From: Moorella humiferrea
GTDB taxonomy: Bacteria; Bacillota; DSM-521; Neomoorellales; Neomoorellaceae
Direction of reading: 5' to 3'
Assembly: GCF_039233145.1 (NCBI RefSeq)
Contig: NZ_CP136419.1
Location: 1,648,001 to 1,712,000 of the forward strand
DNA: 64,000 bases
Under the pieces are notes generated by a model. It searched no databases. It saw only the letters and a list, made by a program, of their open reading frames with translations, and was not told the DNA's origin. Positions 33,867-41,624 of the stretch are shown here, one piece after another. A program made the translations under genes and the position numbers. The first letter of the stretch is position 1. Each line of letters starts with the position of its first letter.

Positions 33867-33912
33867 TTTTTCTCTCTCCTTTATGGGTAGATTAACACAC
33901 TTTAAATAAACT

Positions 33913-35961
33913 TTAAATAAACAAGCGTGCCAGGACCAGGGTGATGGTACTGATAAGTTTTACCAGGACGTGCAGGGACGGCCCAGCGGTATCTTTAAAG
34001 GGATCACCAACGGTGTCGCCGACAACCCCAGCTTTATGGGCCTCCGAACCCTTGCCGCCGTAGTTGCCCAGCTCGATGTACTTCTTGGCATTATCCCAGG
34101 CGCCGCCGCCGTTGTTCAGGAAGAGGGCCACGATGACGCCGGTGATGGTCCCTACCATGAGAAAGGCAGCGGCAGCCTCGGCCTTCAGCACCAGGCCGAC
34201 AATAATAGGAGTAATGACGACTATCAGGCCCGGCAGGACCATTTCCTTCAGGGCTCCCCTGGTGACTATGTCCACGCAGGCGCCATACTCCGGCTTGGCC
34301 GTACCTTCCATAATACCCGGAATCTCTTTAAACTGGCGCCGGACTTCCAGGATGACGTACTGGGCGGCGTTGCCAACAGCACGGATGGCGGTTGAGCTGA
34401 ACAGCAGGACCATCATGGCGGCGATGAAGGCGCCGACAAAGACTTCGGGTTTGCCGATATCCACGGGGAAATTGCCTTTGATATTCAGGGCTATTTTGAC
34501 TTCGTCGATATAGGCCGAGAAGAGGAGGAAGGTCGCCAGGGCGGCACTGCCGATGGCATAACCCTTGGTCAGGGCCTTGGTGGTATTGCCGGAGGCATCC
34601 AGACGGTCGGTGCGCAGCCGGACTTCTTCCGGAGCGCCGGACATTTCGACAATGCCGCCGGCGTTATCGGTAATGGGACCATAGGTATCCATGGCCAGGA
34701 TGTAGGCCGCCGTGCTGAGCATACCCATGGTTGCCACGGCGGTGCCATAGAGGCCGCCACCGGGAAGGCCGCTTTTCAGTCCCAGCCAGTAAGCACCCAG
34801 GATGGCCAGGGAAATAAAGACGACGGGCAGCGCCGTACTCTCAAAGCCCACAGCTACACCGGAGATGATGTTCGTCGCCGGGCCGGTTATAGAGGCACGG
34901 GCGATCTCCTTGACCGGACGGTAGTCGTAGGAAGTATAGTACTGGGTAATGAGGACAAAGATGAAGCTCAAAACAATTCCGATGATCCCGGCGCCGTAAA
35001 AATAGATGAAGTTAACCCCCGGGCCACTCAACATATAGCGACTGATAGGATAGAGAAAGATTATAGCCAGGATACTGGTAACGATATAACCCCGGTTTAA
35101 AGCGGCCATGGGGTCCTGGTTTTCTTCGGCCCTGACGAAAAACATGCCGATTATAGAGGCAATAATCCCTGCCGCGCGGGCTACCAGGGGAAAGATAATG
35201 CCTTTGACCCCGAAGACCGGCACCAGGGCGATGCCCAGGATCATGGCTCCTATATTTTCTGCCGCCGTAGATTCAAACAGGTCGGCACCACGGCCGGCGC
35301 AGTCACCGACGTTGTCACCCACCAGGTCAGCGATGACGGCCGGATTGCGCGGATCGTCTTCGGGTATGCCGGCTTCTACTTTACCCACTAAATCGGCCCC
35401 TACGTCGGCAGCCTTGGTGTAAATACCACCGCCCAGCTGGGCAAAAAGGGCGACAAAGCTGGCACCAAAGCCAAAGCCGACAATATCGAGGGGAGCCCGG
35501 GTGGGATTGGTGGCCCCACCAAAGGCGTAGAAGAGGGAGGTGACCCCCAGGAGGGAAAGGGCGGTAACGGCCAGACCCGTAACGGCACCGCCGCGGAAGG
35601 CAACAGTCAGGGCTTTATTGAGGCTATTACGCGCCCCGGCGGCCACCCGCAGGTTGGCGTTGACTGCCACGTACATGCCGATATAACCTGATAAGGCCGA
35701 GGCAAAGGCTCCGGTAATAAAGGCGACGGCTGTGTGGTACTGGCGTGTGAGGAGGGCCAGGAGCACGGCTACGATAAGGGCCAGGCCCGCAATGGTGCGA
35801 TACTGGCGGTTCAAGAAAGCCATGGCCCCTTCCCTGATGGCCGCGGCAATGGCCTGCATTTCCCTGGGTCCGGTGTCTTCTTTTAAAACACTTCCGGTCA
35901 TGTAGAGGGCTACCAGCAGGGCCAGGATCCCGCCTGCCGGTATAATGGGGAATAATTCCAT
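33913..35961 (-). CDS. hppA: membrane-bound H+-translocating pyrophosphatase, K+-independent type
   Basis: A 682-residue polytopic protein with the PPase motifs GGGIYTKAADVGADLVGKVE, DDPRNPAVIADLVGDNVGDCAGRGADLFES and, near the C-terminus, GDTVGDPFKDTAGPSLHVLVKL. The motif GNTTKALTKGYAIGSAALA has Lys and Thr at the positions (460/463 in common numbering) that mark K+-independent H+-PPases; K+-dependent ones have Ala there. The enzyme couples PPi hydrolysis to proton export, which saves energy in anaerobes. The start is ATG 35961. Length and motifs are complete. Confidence 0.96.
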   Translation of the reverse strand: MELFPIIPAGGILALLVALYMTGSVLKEDTGPREMQAIAAAIREGAMAFLNRQYRTIAGLALIVAVLLALLTRQYHTAVAFITGAFASALSGYIGMYVAVNANLRVAAGARNSLNKALTVAFRGGAVTGLAVTALSLLGVTSLFYAFGGATNPTRAPLDIVGFGFGASFVALFAQLGGGIYTKAADVGADLVGKVEAGIPEDDPRNPAVIADLVGDNVGDCAGRGADLFESTAAENIGAMILGIALVPVFGVKGIIFPLVARAAGIIASIIGMFFVRAEENQDPMAALNRGYIVTSILAIIFLYPISRYMLSGPGVNFIYFYGAGIIGIVLSFIFVLITQYYTSYDYRPVKEIARASITGPATNIISGVAVGFESTALPVVFISLAILGAYWLGLKSGLPGGGLYGTAVATMGMLSTAAYILAMDTYGPITDNAGGIVEMSGAPEEVRLRTDRLDASGNTTKALTKGYAIGSAALATFLLFSAYIDEVKIALNIKGNFPVDIGKPEVFVGAFIAAMMVLLFSSTAIRAVGNAAQYVILEVRRQFKEIPGIMEGTAKPEYGACVDIVTRGALKEMVLPGLIVVITPIIVGLVLKAEAAAAFLMVGTITGVIVALFLNNGGGAWDNAKKYIELGNYGGKGSEAHKAGVVGDTVGDPFKDTAGPSLHVLVKLISTITLVLARLFI

Positions 35962-35989
35962 TCTTATTTCCTCCCCTGAAAGCTAAATA

Positions 35990-36027
35990 AAATTAAAACA
36001 TACCCTGGAGCTTTAAAAACTCCAGGG
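35990..36027 (-). terminator. intrinsic terminator after kdgK
   Basis: CCCTGGAG and CTCCAGGG (36003-36010 and 36020-36027) pair, and a T-rich stretch with TTTTAATTTTATT follows on the minus strand. It ends the kdgA-kdgK operon before hppA. Confidence 0.75.
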
Positions 36028-36035
36028 ATTTCTGC

Positions 36036-37058
36036 TCACCGCTGCACCCTGCCGGAGGCGTCGCCGCGCATGAGGGTCATTACTTCCTCCTTGGTAACAT
36101 GGTTGAAGTCGCCGGGGATGGTATGTTTCAGACAGGAGGCGGCCACGGCAAATTCCAGGGCTTCCCCCGGACCGAAGCCTTCAGTGAGGGCGTATATTAA
36201 ACCGCCCGCAAAGGCGTCGCCACCGCCGACACGATCGACGATATGGATCTGATAGCGCCGCGAGCGATAAAATTCCCGGCCGTCATAGAGAAGGGCCGAC
36301 CAGCCGTTGTCGAAGGCGGAGAAGCTCTCCCTTAGGGTTATGGCGACCTTCTGGAGGTTGAAGCGAGTTAACAGCTCCCGGGCCACCTGCCGGTAACCTT
36401 CTTCGTTGATTTCTCCTTTGGTAACGTCCGAGGCTGCCGCTTTTATGCCGAAAACCTTTTCCGCGTCTTCTTCGTTGCCGATGGCAATATCGACATAATC
36501 CATTAATTGCGTCATGGTTTCCCGAGCCTTCTCCGGCGCCCACAGGTTCTTGCGGTAATTGAGATCGCAGCTCACGGTGAGGCCCATCTCTTTCGCCGTC
36601 CGGGCGGCTTCCAGGGTGACGGCGGCCACATTTTCTCCTAAAGCGGGGGTAATCCCGGTAAAGTGGAACCAGGAAGCACCGGAAAAAATCCCCGCCCAGT
36701 CAAATTCGCCCGGCTGCACCCCGGCAATGCTGGCGTATTTACGGTCATAGACCACCTTTGAAGGTCGCTGGGAGGCACCGGTTTCCAGGAAATAGATCCC
36801 CAAGCGCTCGCCGCCCCGGAGGATATGGGTGGTGTCCACTCCATAACGGCGCAGGTGGTTGACGGCCGCCTGACCCAGGGGATTGGCCGGAACTTTGGTG
36901 ACGAAAACGGCTTCCGCACCGTAATTGGCCAGGGAGCAGGCGACGTTAGCCTCCCCCCCGCCGTAAGTAACGTCAAAGGAATCCGCCTGGACGATGCGCT
37001 GATAACCCGGTGTCGACAGGCGCAGCATAATCTCGCCGAAGGTAACTACTTTTGCCAC
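36036..37058 (-). CDS. kdgK: 2-keto-3-deoxygluconate kinase (PfkB family)
   Basis: A 340-residue PfkB-type sugar kinase. It has the N-terminal VTFGEIMLRLSTPGYQRI, YGGGEANVACSLANYGAEAVFVTKV, and the C-terminal PfkB signature RVGGGDAFAGGLIYAL with the catalytic Asp. KdgK phosphorylates 2-keto-3-deoxy-D-gluconate to KDPG. It follows kdgA by 21 bases, and a terminator follows it. Together with the altronate enzymes at 9.7-12.7 kb it completes the lower galacturonate route. Confidence 0.93.
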   Translation of the reverse strand: MAKVVTFGEIMLRLSTPGYQRIVQADSFDVTYGGGEANVACSLANYGAEAVFVTKVPANPLGQAAVNHLRRYGVDTTHILRGGERLGIYFLETGASQRPSKVVYDRKYASIAGVQPGEFDWAGIFSGASWFHFTGITPALGENVAAVTLEAARTAKEMGLTVSCDLNYRKNLWAPEKARETMTQLMDYVDIAIGNEEDAEKVFGIKAAASDVTKGEINEEGYRQVARELLTRFNLQKVAITLRESFSAFDNGWSALLYDGREFYRSRRYQIHIVDRVGGGDAFAGGLIYALTEGFGPGEALEFAVAASCLKHTIPGDFNHVTKEEVMTLMRGDASGRVQR

Positions 37059-37079
37059 ACGAAAAACTCCCTTCTATAT

Positions 37080-37724
37080 TTAATTGCGCCGGGCAGCCCG
37101 GATGGCGGCTACGAACTGACGAGCCGTTTCTTCTACCAGTTGGTAGTCGCCGGTTTTGGCCCCTTTGGTCAGTTCACCGCCGACCCCTACTGCTTCACAG
37201 CCGGCTTTGATCCATTGGCCTACGTTTTCCAAGCTCACTCCGCCGGTAGGAATAATCGGCGCCTGGGGCAAGGGCCCTTTAATGGCTTTTACCATTTCCG
37301 GCCCGAAGGCGCTGCCCGGGAATAGTTTGACGAAGTCGCTGCCAGCTTCCATTACTTCAACTATTTCGCGAACGGACATGGCACCTGCCATGCAGACCTT
37401 CTGGTAGCGATTGCAGGTCTTCACCATCTCCACGTCCAGACAGGGGCTGACAAGGAATTCGGCCCCGGCTAATATCGCCATCCTGGCCGTAACGGCATCC
37501 AGAACCGTCCCGGCGCCTATAAGAATCTCTCCCCGGCGATACGTCGCCGCCAGTTCCTTAATAACGTCTAGGGCTCCCGGTACGGTAAGGGTGATCTCGA
37601 TGGCCTCCACTCCCCCCGCTTTTACCGCTTCAGCAATCTTTATGGCCTGTTCCGGGTTTTCCGCGCGAACTACGGCCACAATTCCACAGTCGATAATTCG
37701 CTGCATTACCTTTAGCTTCTGCAT
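37080..37724 (-). CDS. kdgA: KDPG / 2-keto-4-hydroxyglutarate aldolase
   Basis: A 214-residue class I aldolase. Motifs are CGIVAVVRAENPEQAI, GGVEAIEITLTVPGAL (catalytic Glu), LIGAGTVLDAVTARMAILAGAEFLVSPCLD, and the Schiff-base lysine in SDFVKLFPGSAFGPEMVKAIKGPLP. It splits KDPG to pyruvate and glyceraldehyde-3-phosphate. The ATG at 37724 has CCGGAGGTGGG upstream; a longer reading to 37757 is unneeded. A sigma-H-like element lies about 50 bases upstream. Confidence 0.93.
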   Translation of the reverse strand: MQKLKVMQRIIDCGIVAVVRAENPEQAIKIAEAVKAGGVEAIEITLTVPGALDVIKELAATYRRGEILIGAGTVLDAVTARMAILAGAEFLVSPCLDVEMVKTCNRYQKVCMAGAMSVREIVEVMEAGSDFVKLFPGSAFGPEMVKAIKGPLPQAPIIPTGGVSLENVGQWIKAGCEAVGVGGELTKGAKTGDYQLVEETARQFVAAIRAARRN

Positions 37725-37776
37725 ACCGACCCACCTCCGGTTCATATTATGAAACAATGGTTTACAATAATAAATA

Positions 37777-37802
37777 TTCGCCGCGGTAAATTGAAATCCT
37801 GC
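37777..37802 (-). promoter_or_regulatory. sigma-H-like promoter element upstream of kdgA
   Basis: The minus strand has GCAGGATTT, an 11-base spacer, and GGCGAAT. This is a full match to the sigma-H consensus RNAGGAWWW / RNNGAAT. The -10 end is 53 bases upstream of the kdgA start. Confidence 0.6.
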
Positions 37803-37887
37803 CGCATCAATTAAATCTTTTTTGTGGCACTAAACACGGCTTCTCAGCATACAATACTCTGCAGGATTTTGCGAGGAGGTTTTCTAT

Positions 37888-38709
37888 ATGCGTTTTGGCC
37901 TCGCCCTGGGTGGAGGGGGCTTGAAGGGTGCCGCCCACCTGGGGGTTTTACGCGTACTGGAGGAAAACAATATTAGACCCGACATCGTCGTCGGCACCAG
38001 CGCCGGTTCAATTGCCGCCGCCCTTTATGGTGCGGGCCTGCTGCCCGCCGTAACTGCCATGGGTAACCTCCCCCTCGCCAACATATTTACATTTGAAAAC
38101 TACCGCTTTACCGGATTACCCTTGGGGTTGATTAACGGCGGTACCGTTGAAATAATGCTGAAACGCGCCCTGGGTAACCGCCTACTTTCAGAACTCCAGC
38201 CACTTACGGCTGCCGTAGCCTGCGATTTAAATAGCGGTGAAACAGTAGTCTATACTGCTGTCAGACCGATTAAACCTTTACCTTCTGATATTGTAATTGG
38301 CGGCGACGTGCCTGCCTGGCAGGCGGTGCGGGCCAGTATCTCCATCCCCGGCCTTTTTGCGCCCTATAAAATCGGCTCCCGTCTATTGGTCGACGGCGGC
38401 CTGACCGATAATGTACCGGTCGATATTGCCCGCTACCTGGGGGCCGACATAGTAGTGGCCGTCGATCTCGACTGCGATAGTCCCCGGCGCAATTTCCGGC
38501 ATGTCGGGGAAGTTCTCCTTCAGTGTCTGGAAATTATCGGCCGGCGAAATACTTCCCTTACCCTCCGGCTCTATGCCGATCTGGTTATTAAACCCATTAA
38601 AAAACCCGTCGCCTCCTGGGACGTCGGCCAATTCGCCAATTTAATAGCCGCAGGTGTTGAAGAAACGAGGAACAATTTGCCCCAAATCCGCCGCCTGCTC
38701 GGGCAATAA
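37888..38709 (+). CDS. patatin-like phospholipase / serine esterase
   Basis: A 273-residue patatin-fold protein: the oxyanion loop GLALGGGGLKGAAHLGVLRVLEE, nucleophile motif GTSAGS (Ser in G-x-S-x-G, about residue 40) and catalytic Asp in DGGLTDNVPVDIARYLGAD. There is no signal peptide, and the protein is probably cytosolic or membrane-peripheral. Such enzymes (RssA/YlbK-like) hydrolyse acyl esters; the substrate is unknown. The ATG at 37888 has GAGGAGG upstream. It is the only plus-strand gene in the left half of the window and converges on the ClC gene across a shared terminator. Confidence 0.9.
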   Translation: MRFGLALGGGGLKGAAHLGVLRVLEENNIRPDIVVGTSAGSIAAALYGAGLLPAVTAMGNLPLANIFTFENYRFTGLPLGLINGGTVEIMLKRALGNRLLSELQPLTAAVACDLNSGETVVYTAVRPIKPLPSDIVIGGDVPAWQAVRASISIPGLFAPYKIGSRLLVDGGLTDNVPVDIARYLGADIVVAVDLDCDSPRRNFRHVGEVLLQCLEIIGRRNTSLTLRLYADLVIKPIKKPVASWDVGQFANLIAAGVEETRNNLPQIRRLLGQ

Positions 38710-38740
38710 AAAAGCCGGCTCACGTAAAAGGCCGGCTCTA
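38705..38740. terminator. bidirectional terminator between the patatin and ClC genes
   Basis: AGCCGGC and GCCGGCT (38713-38719, 38731-38737) pair across an 11-base loop. On the minus strand TTTTTT follows; on the plus strand CTATTAGTTT follows. It serves both convergent genes, better on the minus side. Confidence 0.8.
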
Positions 38741-38745
38741 TTAGT

Positions 38746-40395
38746 TTAAATCCTGCAACGAGTGGCTTTAATCAGGGCTTCGTTTATCGCTGCCGCCTTA
38801 TATTCCGGTGCGATGACCGTTATATGATCGCCTTCAATAAGCTTGGTATTGCCCCGGGGTATAAGTTCCCTGCTCCCCCTGCGTATGGCAACCACCAAAC
38901 AATCATCGGGTAAATTTAGGTCTTTAACCCGAAGGCCACAGGCCCGGGCCATACTTTCCACGGCGACTTCAAAGGCCACCATCTCTTTACTTTCTGTCGC
39001 AAGGCTTTTTCCTTCTTCCTTTGCCAAATCCCTTTCCAACAGCATTTCATAAACCGGCAAACATCCCAGGGCCTCAGCGACCAAATAAGAAATCATACAA
39101 GTTAAAAGTAAAGGTAATATATGTTGGTAGCTGCCTGTCATTTCAATGATAAGAACGATACCGGTAAGAGGTGAACGAACTATGGCTACAAAGTAAGAGG
39201 CCATGCCGACAACGGCGAAAGCAGGGCCTAGTCCTTGGTACCAAGGAACAAAAAGGCCGCCCACTTGACCCACCAGAGAGCCTAATAAAGCCCCAAGAAC
39301 CAGAAGAGGCAGAAAGATGCCGCCCGGTACGCCAACGCTGTAACTGAACATAGTTAGCAAAAACTTAACGACAAAGAGAAGGGGAATAATATTCACCGGG
39401 ACACGGCCCCAGAGTACTTCTTCCGCCAGCTGATGTCCGCCGCCAAGGACCTGGGGTAAAAAATAGCCAACGATACCCGCCATGAAAGCCAGTACAGCGG
39501 CCTTTAACCATCGGGGCAATTTTAGCCGGTCCGCCGCAGCAAGGGATCCTTTAAGGGTACGATTAAACAAAACGCCAAATATTCCCGTCAAAATCCCCAA
39601 TATCACAAATAGCGGTAGTGTATTTAAAGGGACGGGCAGCAATTCCTTTAAACGAAAGGTAGGAAGGGGACCGAGAATTTTCTGGGATATTAGATCGGCG
39701 GTAATGCTGGCAGCGAAAGCCCCACCGAGTACGTATGGTGAAAAATTGCGCCGCAGTTCTTCCAAGACGAAAATTACCCCTGCCAGGGGGGCGTTAAAGG
39801 CCGCCGCCAGGCCGGCCCCTGCGCCGCAGGCAATTAAATTTAGTGCTTCCGTTTTAGAACGACTGCAATATTTGCTTATCAATTGGCCGGCGGCAGCACC
39901 CATTTGTACCGTCGGCCCCTCCCGGCCCAGGGAAAGTCCCGCTCCAATAGCCAGGGCCCCGGCTATAAATTTTACCGGGATTACCCGCCACCATACTAAC
40001 TCCCTTCGACCTATAAGTACCGCTTCTACGTGGGGTATACCACTTCCGGCAGCTTCTGGCGCCAAACCCGTCAACCAACCGGCAAAAGCCCCGGCAACGG
40101 CCCCCAACCATGGTAAGACCAGCCATCCCCAAAGGGGTACGCTTCGCGCCCAAGTTAAAAGGCCGTTGCGCCACATATCCCCTTCCGTCAGCACAAGACG
40201 GAAGGCCACGCCTACCATTCCGGCAACTATGCCCGATAAAATCCCTTTAAGAAGGAAACGTAAATAATAGTCATACCGTGTTATGGCCAGATTATCATAT
40301 AGAGAATGTTTTTTAACCAAGGCGATTTCGTTGCGCACTTTTTCCCTTGCCTCCACATGCCCATTCCGTTCCTTTCCATTATACCACTCCTTCAC
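38746..40395 (-). CDS. ClC-family chloride channel/antiporter with TrkA-C domain
   Basis: A 549-residue ClC protein. Selectivity motifs are GSGIPHVEA, GREGPTVQMGAAAG (with the gating Glu kept) and GVPGGIFLPLLVLGALLG. The C-terminal about 80 residues form a TrkA-C (RCK-C) domain ending GDHITVIAPEYKAAAINEAL. The retained gating glutamate suits a Cl-/H+ antiporter, but distinguishing antiporter from channel also needs the second proton glutamate, which I did not assign. The start is GTG 40395, with GGGAGGG 12 bases upstream. A GTG at 40356 is an alternative. Confidence 0.92.
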   Translation of the reverse strand: MKEWYNGKERNGHVEAREKVRNEIALVKKHSLYDNLAITRYDYYLRFLLKGILSGIVAGMVGVAFRLVLTEGDMWRNGLLTWARSVPLWGWLVLPWLGAVAGAFAGWLTGLAPEAAGSGIPHVEAVLIGRRELVWWRVIPVKFIAGALAIGAGLSLGREGPTVQMGAAAGQLISKYCSRSKTEALNLIACGAGAGLAAAFNAPLAGVIFVLEELRRNFSPYVLGGAFAASITADLISQKILGPLPTFRLKELLPVPLNTLPLFVILGILTGIFGVLFNRTLKGSLAAADRLKLPRWLKAAVLAFMAGIVGYFLPQVLGGGHQLAEEVLWGRVPVNIIPLLFVVKFLLTMFSYSVGVPGGIFLPLLVLGALLGSLVGQVGGLFVPWYQGLGPAFAVVGMASYFVAIVRSPLTGIVLIIEMTGSYQHILPLLLTCMISYLVAEALGCLPVYEMLLERDLAKEEGKSLATESKEMVAFEVAVESMARACGLRVKDLNLPDDCLVVAIRRGSRELIPRGNTKLIEGDHITVIAPEYKAAAINEALIKATRCRI

Positions 40396-40421
40396 ATAAA
40401 TTTTTACCCTCCCTTTCTAAA

Positions 40422-41360
40422 TTAGCCGCCCTCCTTTTCTCTAACTTTGTTAATACAGGCAATCAAGGCCTTGCTAAAGGCCTGTCGCCCCCTTTCTCCG
40501 GTGTCGTTTGGCCGGTAATTCAGCTCCCGGGCGGCCTTTTCCCAGCTGAGGTCCCATACTTCGTTTAAAAAGGCCGGTCCCGTCCATTCATCTGCAGAAA
40601 TTATCTGTACTTCTGAAGAGGAACCCGCCATTTGCACTAGCATGCCGGTTATTTCTTCCCAGGTCAAATAAAGACTTCCCAGGTTATATATCTGTCCTGC
40701 TGAATCTTTTGTGCTTATAGCCAGGCGGCAGGCCCGGGCCAGATCGGCCATGCTCACAAAAGTACCGCCCGCCCCGGCCGGCACCTGAATAGTTTCGCCG
40801 CGCAGGGCAGTCCGTACCAGGTTACGCAGATGCCGACCTCCTATTTCCTCGCCGAATGCCCACCAGAAGCGAAAAATTGTGATCGGCAGTCCTCGTTCCC
40901 GAAAATAGTGATGGCACAATTTTTCAGCCGCAAACTTTCCCAAAGCATAAAGGGGTTTACGGGCTTCTTCAATAAGGCATGGGTGGTCTTCTTTTACCGG
41001 GCGGGTAGTAGCCCTCCCATAAACGGTAGCCGTACTGGTATAGATAAAGTGGCCGACCCCTGCTTTAATGGATTCTTCCAATAAATTTATATGACCGACC
41101 AGGTCACCACCAAAAACGTCCATGGGCTCGTCACTGAAACTCCAGGCAAGGTGGATAACCGCCTCGACACCTTCTACTGCCTTGGCCACCAGGTTTCTAT
41201 CCCGCAGATCGCCGCCATAAAGATTTACCTGTCCTCCGGCAAGAACATCAAGAAAACTTAAGGCTCGGTCCAGAACCCGCACATGATGCCCGTGATAGCA
41301 TAAATCCTGGACCAGGTAGCGCCCGACATCGCCCGCGCCTCCGGCCACTAGAATTTGCAT
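40422..41360 (-). CDS. NAD-dependent epimerase/dehydratase (extended SDR)
   Basis: A 312-residue extended short-chain dehydrogenase. Residues 4-14 hold the NAD motif GGAGDVGRYLV, followed by GGDLRDRNLVAKAVEGVEAVIHLAW, IYTSTATVYG (catalytic Ser/Thr) and a YALGKFAAEKL motif, the Y-x3-K pair. Members change sugar nucleotides or related substrates; the substrate is not evident. The ATG at 41360 is followed by the ClC gene after a 26-base gap. Confidence 0.88.
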   Translation of the reverse strand: MQILVAGGAGDVGRYLVQDLCYHGHHVRVLDRALSFLDVLAGGQVNLYGGDLRDRNLVAKAVEGVEAVIHLAWSFSDEPMDVFGGDLVGHINLLEESIKAGVGHFIYTSTATVYGRATTRPVKEDHPCLIEEARKPLYALGKFAAEKLCHHYFRERGLPITIFRFWWAFGEEIGGRHLRNLVRTALRGETIQVPAGAGGTFVSMADLARACRLAISTKDSAGQIYNLGSLYLTWEEITGMLVQMAGSSSEVQIISADEWTGPAFLNEVWDLSWEKAARELNYRPNDTGERGRQAFSKALIACINKVREKEGG

Positions 41361-41383
41361 GGTGCTTTCCTCCTATTTTAGAT

Positions 41384-41427
41384 AATATTTAATCGGGCGA
41401 TATTTAAATATCGCCCGATTAAATATT
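41384..41427 (-). terminator. 44-bp perfect palindrome after the small membrane protein gene
   Basis: Two 22-bp arms (41384-41405 and 41406-41427) are perfectly complementary, with CGGGCGATATTTAAATATCGCCCG at the core. The palindrome abuts the TAA of the 60-aa gene. As RNA it would fold a long hairpin with A/T-rich ends, and it probably terminates the oxalate-locus transcript. As DNA it could extrude a cruciform. Confidence 0.75.
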
Positions 41428-41610
41428 TTAATTTAACAAAGGTATTAACATCGCTCCTATCAGGATTATATAACCTAAGATTTCTAACCCCGGGTTACCC
41501 TTTGCACCTGGATACAACAACACAGGCGGTGCCAGAAGCATTAATAGCAGTGAGGTACTGTTCCACCATAATTTTTTGCTTTTTTTGGCACTCGCTTTGG
41601 TTTCTGCCAT
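41428..41610 (-). CDS. small membrane protein (60 aa) downstream of the permease
   Basis: A 60-residue protein with a basic N-terminus (AETKASAKKSKKLW) and two hydrophobic helices (about residues 17-34 and 42-59) joined by YPGAKGNPG. Its ATG lies 14 bases after the permease stop, with GGGAGTG upstream, so the two are probably cotranslated. A permease accessory subunit is a reasonable guess, as small helices accompany several carboxylate carriers. No family is recognised. Confidence 0.65.
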   Translation of the reverse strand: MAETKASAKKSKKLWWNSTSLLLMLLAPPVLLYPGAKGNPGLEILGYIILIGAMLIPLLN

Positions 41611-41624
41611 GTTTTCTCACTCCC

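Noticed and set aside
37856-37877. GCAGGATTTTGCGAGG on the plus strand as a sixth sigma-H-like element for the patatin gene
   Set aside because: It overlaps the ribosome binding site of the patatin gene, so it cannot be its promoter; the -10 part is also missing.
39482-40267. 261-codon plus-strand open frame
   Set aside because: Antisense to the ClC gene, proline- and serine-rich with no domain.
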